Source: Clostridia bacterium
GTDB lineage: Bacteria; Bacillota; Clostridia; Oscillospirales; Acutalibacteraceae
Direction: 5' to 3'
Assembly: GCA_030523605.1 (NCBI GenBank)
Contig: JAUNIE010000007.1
Coordinates: 1-41,085 of the forward strand
DNA length: 41,085 nt
Shown here: in pieces, positions 27,710 to 34,824 of the stretch
Layout of the letters: each line of letters opens with the position of its first letter
How positions within the stretch are numbered: position 1 is the stretch's first letter
Made by a program: the position numbers and the translations under genes
The notes under the pieces: model-generated
What the model saw: only the letters and a program-made list of their open reading frames with translations
Database searches by the model: none
What the model was told of the DNA's origin: nothing

Positions 27710-27726
27710 TTTTAAGTTTCGCCTCC

Positions 27727-28206
27727 TTATACTTCTGTAAATTCGGTGCAAATTCCAAGATTTTTCCGGATATTTTCTTTTGCTTTTTCAGTGTCTCCCG
27801 GTTCATTTTTTTGTATGTATATTTTGCATCTAATCATTACTATGCAGTTGTCCTCATTTTTATCCGTAAATATTTCAATTTTTTTCGGATTGATCTTAAA
27901 GTCGGTGAGCACCTGACGTACGGCGGTCTCCAAACTTTTGTTTATAAGCTTTTCGGTTTGATTTTCTATTTTGTCGGTGATTTTTTTGGCATTTTTTGTA
28001 GGTATAAATTCATCGGGTTTTCGAACATTAAAATTTAAACTTTGTTTTGCCGCATTTATCGCACCGACAAATGCACTGATTATAAAGAGAGATAAAATAA
28101 TATTTATGGATTTTCTGATTTTGCCCTTTGGAATAAAAAATTCAGCTAAAATGCATAAGGACGAAGTAGCTGTGATTAGTCCGAACCACGAACCCCACTG
28201 ATTCAT
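27727..28206 (-). CDS. spoIIIAF: Stage III sporulation protein AF
   Basis: The 159-residue protein starts at 28206 (MNQWGSWFGLITATSSLCIL), where GGAGGATAA precedes the ATG. It has two N-terminal membrane helices and a soluble C-terminal domain (VRQVLTDFKINPKKIEIF...). By family it belongs to the SpoIIIA channel complex and is expressed under sigma-E. It lies between spoIIIAE and spoIIIAG, with five- and 17-base gaps. Confidence 0.92.
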   Translation of the reverse strand: MNQWGSWFGLITATSSLCILAEFFIPKGKIRKSINIILSLFIISAFVGAINAAKQSLNFNVRKPDEFIPTKNAKKITDKIENQTEKLINKSLETAVRQVLTDFKINPKKIEIFTDKNEDNCIVMIRCKIYIQKNEPGDTEKAKENIRKNLGICTEFTEV

Positions 28207-28211
28207 AAAAT

Positions 28212-29327
28212 TTATCCTCCGATTATCATTATTATCCCTGACGATGATATAAGTATCACAATTACGCACGAAAGCACCGCGATCAATGTTTTCATTATTT
28301 CAGATGTGTTTTTAAAGAGTAGCGAAGGCTTTTTAAGGTCAAAACAGTCGCTCAAAAATTCACATATTCCTAAGAATACTACCCAAATTATGCACTCGCT
28401 GATTATCGGAACGAACGTGAAAACTCCTGCGATTATCCCGAACGCACCTACGCCCGATTTTAGTAGTTTCAGGCAGCTTCTGACGGTAGAAAAAGCGTCA
28501 CTCACAGCGCCGCCTACGATAGGCACGCAGGTATCAATGAGCATTTTGGTGCCTGATATGGCAAGATTGTCCGCAGCGTTTCCGACTATATTTTGAAGTG
28601 TAAGAATTCCTACAAACAGCGCCGAAGTGAATTTTACTATATTTTTTATGAGTCTGTACGATGAGGAGCAGAATTTTTCAAGATTTATGTGTGTGGAAAT
28701 GGCGGAAAGTATGGAAATTCCGAATAAAAAATTCATAATCGGGATTAAGAAAAACTCTGAAAGCCTTGACATTACTTGCCCCGAAAAAAGCACCAAACAC
28801 TGGTAAGCCGACGCGCTGACAGGTTTGCTCGATGCTATCATAATTCCGCTCATCACGGCGCCGAGAGATACCGTAAAATTAGAAGCTGTGAGTATAACAG
28901 ATTTAGATGCGCCGATACACTTTGTAATCGGAGCGGTCAAGCAGCCCGATAAACACATAGTGCAGACCATATTCAGTACATTTTCTTGAGGTGCTTTTTT
29001 GTTTTCAGGCGCAAAACTTTTAATTCCTGCGCACAAAATAAGTACTCCCAAAATGGAAGTCAAGTATGAAAAAATATGTTTGAAATTCTTCTGACTTTCC
29101 GCATAAACTTCTTCAAAAAAATTTGAAATATCTATTTTGGCCAGGCTTTCGGGACTATTTAATGAGATATTTAATTTGTCGAGTGACTTTAAAGTATCTT
29201 TCGGGATACTGCTACTAAGCTGTGAGGCTCCGCTTGATTCAAACTGTTCTTTGTATATTTGATTTTTATCTGTGTTTTCGGCGCAAACGCATGGAATAAG
29301 TGTGAAGAATAACGCCAAAAAAACCAT
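28212..29327 (-). CDS. spoIIIAE: Stage III sporulation protein AE
   Basis: The 371-residue polytopic membrane protein has a signal-like N-terminus (VFLALFFTLIPCVCAE), then about seven hydrophobic segments and the conserved block LIDTCVPIVGGAVSDAFSTV followed by SGVGAFGIIAG. It is part of the SpoIIIA channel. The ATG at 29327 lacks a close ribosome site, and the frame is open back to an ATT near 29354, after GGGGG, so the true start may be up to nine codons earlier. Confidence 0.92.
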   Translation of the reverse strand: MVFLALFFTLIPCVCAENTDKNQIYKEQFESSGASQLSSSIPKDTLKSLDKLNISLNSPESLAKIDISNFFEEVYAESQKNFKHIFSYLTSILGVLILCAGIKSFAPENKKAPQENVLNMVCTMCLSGCLTAPITKCIGASKSVILTASNFTVSLGAVMSGIMIASSKPVSASAYQCLVLFSGQVMSRLSEFFLIPIMNFLFGISILSAISTHINLEKFCSSSYRLIKNIVKFTSALFVGILTLQNIVGNAADNLAISGTKMLIDTCVPIVGGAVSDAFSTVRSCLKLLKSGVGAFGIIAGVFTFVPIISECIIWVVFLGICEFLSDCFDLKKPSLLFKNTSEIMKTLIAVLSCVIVILISSSGIIMIIGG

Positions 29328-29349
29328 AAATTTTAAAACGACTTTGATT

Positions 29350-29742
29350 TTAATTTACCCCCAAGATTTTAGTAGTGGAAGTGATGATTTGTTCAAGTAT
29401 CGGTAAAGATAGGGAGGCAATAGCGATTTTTGAAGCCAGTTCGATTTTGCCCGCCAGGGCTGTTTCACCGGCGTCTTTGCAAGCGTCTGCCGTGAACTGC
29501 GACACAAGACAAATTCCGAGCGATTTAAAAAGTGCAGAGGCATGCTCAGTGGGAATATTTGCAGATGAAGTCAAGTAGCGCATTTTTTCAAAGAGGGGGA
29601 GAGCACTGTTTAAAATGTACCCTAGGAACACGATCCCAGACATGGCTACAAGAATCAAATAGAAGGCCTTAGATTGTTTTTTCAGCGGAGCTGCAAGTAT
29701 AAGTAAAATGACGGCAAATCCGCAAATTGATATAATATTCAT
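29350..29742 (-). CDS. spoIIIAD: Stage III sporulation protein AD
   Basis: The 130-residue membrane protein resembles SpoIIIAD, with LVSQFTADACKDAGETALAGKIELASKIAI followed by LPILEQII. The start at 29742 (MNIISICGF) is chosen because it matches the usual family N-terminus, although no ribosome site is seen. An in-frame ATG at 29796 overlaps the end of spoIIIAC and would add 18 residues. It probably arises by translational coupling. Confidence 0.9.
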   Translation of the reverse strand: MNIISICGFAVILLILAAPLKKQSKAFYLILVAMSGIVFLGYILNSALPLFEKMRYLTSSANIPTEHASALFKSLGICLVSQFTADACKDAGETALAGKIELASKIAIASLSLPILEQIITSTTKILGVN

Positions 29743-29785
29743 TACGAAAAAGGCGTAAAAATGCGCCGAAAATTCACCTCTTTTT

Positions 29786-29980
29786 TTAAAGGTCAAAAAC
29801 TGACTTTATTGTTTTAAAAAGCATGTCTATTTCTTTTATGACCATCATCAATACGACGATAAGGCCCGCCAAAGTGGTCATCATAGCTTGTTCTTCACGT
29901 CCCGAACGGATTAAAACCTGATTTAAAACGGCAACTACAATTCCGACTGCTGCTATTTTGAATATCAAATCAATTTCCAT
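29786..29980 (-). CDS. spoIIIAC: Stage III sporulation protein AC
   Basis: The 64-residue protein with two membrane helices has the SpoIIIAC pattern (MEIDLIFKIAAVGIVVAVLN, REEQAMMTTLAGLIVVLMM). CGGAGG precedes the ATG by six bases. It lies between spoIIIAB and spoIIIAD. Confidence 0.94.
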   Translation of the reverse strand: MEIDLIFKIAAVGIVVAVLNQVLIRSGREEQAMMTTLAGLIVVLMMVIKEIDMLFKTIKSVFDL

Positions 29981-29997
29981 TTTTTACCTCCGATTTT

Positions 29998-30498
29998 TTA
30001 AACCATTAAAATAGTTACTGCGATTCCTATACCTGCCCCCAAAACTATCGGCAGTTTACCTTTCTCGGATTTTTCCCGCACGGCTTTTGTTAAGTACGGC
30101 TTAATCATTTCAATTTGCTGCTCGCAGTATTTTGCCTGCGATAAGCTGTCGCTTGTCCCGAGCTGCCGCCCGAAGCTGATTATTAAATTTTTTTCTTCGG
30201 GAGATAAATTTACTGAATTTTGATTTTTTTCAAAGCTTTTTACCCAAGCCCGAGAAAATGAGCTTTCATTTAGAAACAAAACGCAATCCTCGATATATTT
30301 TTTTAGCGGGTTTTTGGATTTATAACCGAGAAGTATTGTTTTTAGCGGACTGGAATAGCACATAATACTGTTTTTGATAAATGTTATGAATTCTATGTAC
30401 TGCGTGAAGAAATTAATTTTAGTCGTATATTTTTCGTAAAAGAAGTACCCGATTAAAAATCCGGTAGTTATTAAAATTGTTCCGCCGATAAATTTCAT
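29998..30498 (-). CDS. spoIIIAB: Stage III sporulation protein AB
   Basis: The 166-residue protein has an N-terminal membrane helix (GGTILITTGFLIGYFFYEKY), a helical middle with the family segments LGTSDSLSQ and AKYCEQQIE, and a C-terminal helix (LPIVLGAGIGIAVTILMV). This matches SpoIIIAB, which resembles GspF-type platform proteins of secretion systems. It overlaps spoIIIAA by four bases. Confidence 0.93.
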   Translation of the reverse strand: MKFIGGTILITTGFLIGYFFYEKYTTKINFFTQYIEFITFIKNSIMCYSSPLKTILLGYKSKNPLKKYIEDCVLFLNESSFSRAWVKSFEKNQNSVNLSPEEKNLIISFGRQLGTSDSLSQAKYCEQQIEMIKPYLTKAVREKSEKGKLPIVLGAGIGIAVTILMV

Positions 30499-31463
30499 TT
30501 TTTAAAATCACTCGCTTTGATAATTTGATTTATTTCTCCTGCATTTTTGTTGCTGCCCAGAAAGACTAAATTTTCAAACCCGCATTTTGAAATAAGAGTT
30601 TTCGATATATTTTTTCTGAAGAAATCATCTTTATTTTTTGCATGTACGGAGGCTATTAGGTTTACACCGCAGTTGGAGCATTTTATGAGTTCGTCAATAT
30701 CGCTTTCTCCTCCGATTTCATCGCAAATGATGCATTCGGGCGAAAGACATCTTACAGCCATTTCGATGCCCACATATTTCGGAAATGCGTTCATAACATC
30801 GCAAAGACCAATATCAAATTGTGACGTATTACTCGAAACTCCCGCAATTTCGCAGCGTTCGTCGATTATTACCGTTTTAATGGGCTTTTGTATATTTATG
30901 CCCAGAGAAATATTCCTCGCAATATCACGTAAAATGCTGGTTTTACCAGATGCAGGAGGCCCGATAATGAGCGTATTTTCGAGTGCTTTGTTAAGGACGG
31001 TCATTATTCCTGACGAGCAACCGAAAAATTCTTTTGCTATTCTTATATTCATGGACGTAATTTCTCGGATACCCGAAATTTCGCCGTTTTTTATAACTGC
31101 CGTTCCGCAAAGGCCTATTCTGTGTCCGTCTTTTGCCGTGATGAAACCGTTTGATATCTGATTTTCAAAGCTGTAAACCGAGTATTCGCAAAGACTATAA
31201 AAAGATTTTTCGAGGGCATTTTTATCTATTTTCAAAATATTGTTATCGTGATAATTTTGGGTAGTAAGACCCGAATTTTTGATAAAAAAATTTTTATCTG
31301 AGCAAACTATACACACCGGTTTATCTGTTCGGAGTCTTATTTCTTGAGCGTTTTTTTTGATATTTTCCGGAATTTGTATCAAACTGTTTTTTATTTTTTC
31401 GTCCAGAAAATATATCGCCGAATCAAAGTAATGATTTTCTGTTCCTGCGCTTTTTTCGTACAT
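30495..31463 (-). CDS. spoIIIAA: Stage III sporulation protein AA (ATPase)
   Basis: The 322-residue cytoplasmic ATPase of the SpoIIIA channel has Walker A GPPASGKT (168-175), VIIDERCEI, and the Walker B-like ECIICDEIGGESDI. The family block GFITAKDGHRIGLCGTAV lies before the P-loop. It is related to type II/IV secretion ATPases. GAGGTGG precedes the ATG. It is first in the operon. The intergenic gap to the divergent lipoprotein gene must hold its promoter, presumably sigma-E, though I cannot pick one out securely. Confidence 0.96.
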   Translation of the reverse strand: MYEKSAGTENHYFDSAIYFLDEKIKNSLIQIPENIKKNAQEIRLRTDKPVCIVCSDKNFFIKNSGLTTQNYHDNNILKIDKNALEKSFYSLCEYSVYSFENQISNGFITAKDGHRIGLCGTAVIKNGEISGIREITSMNIRIAKEFFGCSSGIMTVLNKALENTLIIGPPASGKTSILRDIARNISLGINIQKPIKTVIIDERCEIAGVSSNTSQFDIGLCDVMNAFPKYVGIEMAVRCLSPECIICDEIGGESDIDELIKCSNCGVNLIASVHAKNKDDFFRKNISKTLISKCGFENLVFLGSNKNAGEINQIIKASDFKK

Positions 31464-31546
31464 CGTTTTTCCACCTCAGTAAATAACTATGGACAAACGT
31501 ACAAAATTAGAACAAAAAAAATTTAAGTAAAAAAAGAATAAAAATA

Positions 31547-31575
31547 TTGATTTATATAAAAAAATGATATATTAT
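31547..31575 (+). promoter_or_regulatory. Promoter of solute-binding lipoprotein
   Basis: TTGATT (31547-31552), a 17-base spacer and TATTAT (31570-31575) lie about 60 bases upstream of the TTG start at 31636. Confidence 0.5.
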
Positions 31576-31635
31576 TTATTTAATGCCAAGAAAATTAAAA
31601 TGTTTATATTAAAATACATCATAGGAGATGGTCTT

Positions 31636-33135
31636 TTGAAAAGAGTCGCCGGTACTATACTTATAGCGTTTTCTGCCTTAACGATGGCTTTACTTAGTGG
31701 ATGTGGGAAAGATGAAGACGAAACGAAAAAAGCAGAGATAAAAAAAGACTACGATATTTGTATTTATAATTCAGACCGTGATAACGAAGAAAAATTCCGT
31801 GAAATGTGCGACGAGTACACCAATCGGACAGGCGTTATCATAAAAACTATCACGCCTTCCGAAGAAGATGATACTGTAGAAAATTTGGAGTCGTATCTAA
31901 ATAGTGAAAGCGCACCTGATATTTTTACGGTGAATAATATCCAAGAACTAAAAAAGTGGAAATCAGACGGTAGCGTTTGGGATTTCAGTAACGCAACAGA
32001 TGAAAATTTCAAAAAAGTTGCGAATGATATACCTGATTATCTGAGACTCAGCACAAACACGGCCGATAATTTCGGAATACCATATACGGTCGAAGGGTTC
32101 GGATATGTTCTTGACCCGAAGATGATATCTTCGCTTTTCGGCGGGGACAAATATAGGAACGTCATATATGATTTGCAAGAATGCACTTATGACGAATTTG
32201 CTTTAATGGTCGAGGCTCTCAGAGCATATATAATGAGTTCAGCGGCTTTCACATTTACACTCAATAACAATGAATATTCATTTGTGACGGACAAAGGAGA
32301 ACTCAGCAGAAATTTGACAGGTGTGTTTTCGTTTGCAGCGGGAGTGCCAAAAAATGGCGGAACTTATATGGCTAATATCCCTGTTGCATCTGTGTTTGAT
32401 TCCGCAGCGGCGGCAAATCTTGCGACGAAAGATGACACGGATAAACTTGAAACACCATTTTTATGTTTTGCTGAAGCACTTAATTTAATTACACAAAATG
32501 TTGCGGGAAATAGCGGGCCTATGGGCCGTGGAGCCGAAATGGTAAGTACGTCCAGAAACAGTACGGCGCAATCGCTTAAAAATTTTGTAAATGGTAAGTC
32601 GGTATTTTTACTTGCTTCCACAGAAGATTACAAAAATTTATCCACATTTAATTCGCTGGTCGCCAAAAGATGTGTATTCATTCCGATAAAAATGCCCATT
32701 GACGCCACTGATTTTAGGGCTTCTGAGAATATAGTCAAGGACGTTAATCGTGGACTTACGATATATTCACCGAGATACTACTGTATTAACGCAAATTCAA
32801 ATGAACGTCAGCACGTTCAAGCACAAAAGTTTTTAACATGGCTAAGCACTTCAGAGCTAGCGGCAAAATATGTGGTTTCGGAATTTGGATATGCGCCGTA
32901 TAACATAGAAGATGTAAGTGTTGTAGAAAATCCGCTTACGAGGTCTGCACTGGGTTATATTGCTGAAAATAAAGTTTTGCCGTATGCAATCTCTGGGGCA
33001 CCGGAAGACTTTTCAGATGAAATCCTGGGGAAATATCTCATTGAGCAGCATTTCAGCAAAGCTGTTTGGAGCGAAAATGATTATCGAAGTATTGCAAATT
33101 ATGCCATAGAGAAATGGAAAGAATTACTTGATTAA
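31636..33135 (+). CDS. Orphan extracellular solute-binding lipoprotein
   Basis: The 499-residue protein starts at TTG 31636, after ATAGGAGATGG. Upstream in-frame codons run through the promoter and are rejected. A lipoprotein signal ends in LLSGCG. The mature part shows an ABC binding-protein (family 1) outline: DYDICIYNSDRDNEEKF, EYTNRTGVIIKTITP, SEDIFTVNN-like APDIFTVNNIQEL, GIPYTVEGFGYVLDP, and a C-terminal AQKFLTWLSTSELAAKYV. The family binds sugars or similar solutes at the membrane surface. No permease or ATPase genes are adjacent, so it must share a transporter or act as a sensor component. It is followed 15 bases later by an unknown gene. Confidence 0.82.
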   Translation: MKRVAGTILIAFSALTMALLSGCGKDEDETKKAEIKKDYDICIYNSDRDNEEKFREMCDEYTNRTGVIIKTITPSEEDDTVENLESYLNSESAPDIFTVNNIQELKKWKSDGSVWDFSNATDENFKKVANDIPDYLRLSTNTADNFGIPYTVEGFGYVLDPKMISSLFGGDKYRNVIYDLQECTYDEFALMVEALRAYIMSSAAFTFTLNNNEYSFVTDKGELSRNLTGVFSFAAGVPKNGGTYMANIPVASVFDSAAAANLATKDDTDKLETPFLCFAEALNLITQNVAGNSGPMGRGAEMVSTSRNSTAQSLKNFVNGKSVFLLASTEDYKNLSTFNSLVAKRCVFIPIKMPIDATDFRASENIVKDVNRGLTIYSPRYYCINANSNERQHVQAQKFLTWLSTSELAAKYVVSEFGYAPYNIEDVSVVENPLTRSALGYIAENKVLPYAISGAPEDFSDEILGKYLIEQHFSKAVWSENDYRSIANYAIEKWKELLD

Positions 33136-33150
33136 AGGAGAGGAAATAAA

Positions 33151-33717
33151 GTGATGGATAACCTTTTAAACACTACATTTATTGATTCCGATAATTATTT
33201 TTGGAGCGTTGAAGTGCTCAGTGAGCTTATAGAGTTTATTGATGATTTGAAAGAAAGTGGCGGAGAAGAAGTTTGTGAGAGAAGTTTCGAACTTTTTGAT
33301 ATAAGTTTAAATAAAGCGATAAATGAATTTTTGAGGGATATGAAAGAACTCAAACTAATTATGAATTGTAGAGCAAAAGGCGACGATAATTCACATTTTG
33401 GCGGTGAAGAGTGTGCTAGATTTATGACTAAGATAATGGATGCTTGTGCGGTTTATTTAAAGACCTCCAAATTTTTGGGCGGTAATGAACAGGGCGATCT
33501 CGGGCATGTTATACGAGGTATAAAAGATAAAGCTCGTAAAGATAGGGGACATGCGATGGATTTTGAAAAATCCGCACGTACGCTTTACATGTCCGAAGGT
33601 ATTGATAAAACTGAGGAAATATTCAGAAAAGCGGGATATTTGAACTCGAAAAAAGAATTTAGAAACGCAAGGGATTTTGCTAAAAGCAAAAATATATCTG
33701 AAAACCTTTCGAACTAA
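33151..33717 (+). CDS. Hypothetical helical protein
   Basis: The 188-residue soluble protein is read from GTG 33151 (or ATG 33154) after AAAGGAGAGG. It is almost entirely helical and charged, with no signal or membrane segment; notable stretches are FWSVEVLSELIEFIDDLKE and SHFGGEECARFMTKIMDACA. It lies 15 bases after the orphan binding lipoprotein and so is probably co-transcribed. I do not recognise the family; the pairing hints at a shared function, but there is no further evidence. Confidence 0.7.
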   Translation: MMDNLLNTTFIDSDNYFWSVEVLSELIEFIDDLKESGGEEVCERSFELFDISLNKAINEFLRDMKELKLIMNCRAKGDDNSHFGGEECARFMTKIMDACAVYLKTSKFLGGNEQGDLGHVIRGIKDKARKDRGHAMDFEKSARTLYMSEGIDKTEEIFRKAGYLNSKKEFRNARDFAKSKNISENLSN

Positions 33718-33737
33718 AATAATGTAATAGTAAAGAG

Positions 33738-33828
33738 AAAAATGACGAACGTAAATATCCACATTTTTGGCAGTTTAAGTGCCTAGAATAAAGGTAGAAT
33801 AAACGTTCGTCAATATTTTTATTTTATA
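33738..33828 (+). terminator. Large nested hairpin between convergent genes
   Basis: Ten-base perfect arms TGACGAACGT (33743-33752) and ACGTTCGTCA (33803-33812) enclose 50 bases that contain a small GGCA/TGCC hairpin. A T-rich tract follows on the plus strand and a weaker one on the minus strand. It lies between two convergent genes and is probably a bidirectional terminator, though the loop is unusually long. Confidence 0.5.
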
Positions 33829-33840
33829 ATTATTTGGATA

Positions 33841-34455
33841 CTATCCCAGTAGCTGCCTGTCAATAGGTAGAAGCAATTTCTTAATGTTTCCTATCTCTGA
33901 AGATATGGCAAAACAGCTTATTACCAATTTTGGATAGGGCTCATAAGTATTTGCGGAGGCAGTATAGAACGTAAACAAGTATAAATCACCCGATTTACGC
34001 ACAGTGTATATCAAATGATTTGCCTCATCTATGCGAAGCAAATATTTCGAAGGGTCAGTTTCTCTGCTTTCTTCAAACCATTCCAAAGTGTATCCGTTTC
34101 CGTAACTGGGCATGGTAGCCCAATTTTCATTTCGCTGGGAATCGGCAAGAGAAGAGGCGCTTGCTGTATTGTCTGCCTTGTTTCTGTATTTTGCTATGAA
34201 TGCATCAAAATTTTTTTTACAGAAGACATGGTTCCAAGCCCAAAAATATGCTAAACCGCCGTCTTCCGCATACATGGGTGAATTGAAAATGCCGGGATGC
34301 CCGGGTACGCCGTGGATTATTTCGTCTGCCCGTTTTACGTCGTCAGACATTTTAGGCTTCGAAAAGCTTCCGCCCGCCGAAACACTTGGTAAGTTAGAAA
34401 TAGCAATTTCGCAAGATAAAATTAAACTTAATATTTTTAAGAATTTGTTTTTCAT
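33841..34455 (-). CDS. Secreted hypothetical protein
   Basis: The 204-residue protein starts at 34455, where AAAAGGTGATT precedes MKNKFLKILSLILS; an ATG at 34494 is rejected. A signal peptide ends near SNLPSVSA. The mature part is a single domain containing FWAWNHVFCKKNFDAFIAKYR, WATMPSYGNGYTLEWFEES and LYLFTFYTASANTYEPYP. It has one Cys pair at most and no recognised catalytic motif. I do not recognise the family. It is alone on this strand between the nested hairpin and tRNA-Leu. Confidence 0.7.
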   Translation of the reverse strand: MKNKFLKILSLILSCEIAISNLPSVSAGGSFSKPKMSDDVKRADEIIHGVPGHPGIFNSPMYAEDGGLAYFWAWNHVFCKKNFDAFIAKYRNKADNTASASSLADSQRNENWATMPSYGNGYTLEWFEESRETDPSKYLLRIDEANHLIYTVRKSGDLYLFTFYTASANTYEPYPKLVISCFAISSEIGNIKKLLLPIDRQLLG

Positions 34456-34594
34456 ACAATCACCTTTTGAAAAAATATAATTGTATTTTAACACATTTTT
34501 AAAATTAAATCAAGTTGGCACAAACGCAGTTTATGAATGGTTTTGATTTAGGATTTTTGGCTTACAAAAAGTAAAAATATTTTAGAAAATAAAG

Positions 34595-34623
34595 TTGACA
34601 AATCTTTATCGGCGGTCTATAAT
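34595..34623 (+). promoter_or_regulatory. Perfect consensus promoter of tRNA-Leu
   Basis: TTGACA (34595-34600), a 17-base spacer and TATAAT (34618-34623) match the sigma-A consensus exactly, 12 bases upstream of the tRNA. Confidence 0.92.
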
Positions 34624-34634
34624 AAGATGGAATT

Positions 34635-34721
34635 GCCGGTGTGGCGGAATAGGTAGACGCAAGGGACTTAAAATCCCTCGGTAGCAATACCGTGCCGGTT
34701 CGAGTCCGGCCACCGGTACCA
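34635..34721 (+). tRNA. tRNA-Leu (anticodon UAA)
   Basis: Acceptor GCCGGTG / CACCGGT, anticodon arm GGGA-CTTAAAA-TCCC with TAA at 34669-34671, a long class II variable arm (TCGGTAGCAATACCG), T-arm GCCGG-TTCGAGT-CCGGC, discriminator A and encoded CCA. It reads UUA (and UUG). Confidence 0.97.
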
Positions 34722-34729
34722 TAAAAGGT

Positions 34730-34785
34730 AAAAAATGAAGCTTTTTGTATATCAAAAAATTGGTATATAAGAGGCTTTTTTATAT
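34730..34785. terminator. Bidirectional terminator after tRNA-Leu
   Basis: AAGC...TATATC pairs with GGTATA...GCTT around an A-rich loop. TTTTTTATAT follows on the plus strand and CATTTTTTACC on the minus strand. It serves both tRNA-Leu and the large minus-strand gene. Confidence 0.7.
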
Positions 34786-34824
34786 ACCTAAATTTTACCC
34801 ATAGAGCTTCCCTCGCCAATTATT

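Noticed and set aside
34562-34819. An 85-codon minus-strand frame containing GGRTRTGTVLLPRDFKSL
   Set aside because: It is the antisense of tRNA-Leu; this peptide type is a well-known false protein produced by tRNA-Leu genes.
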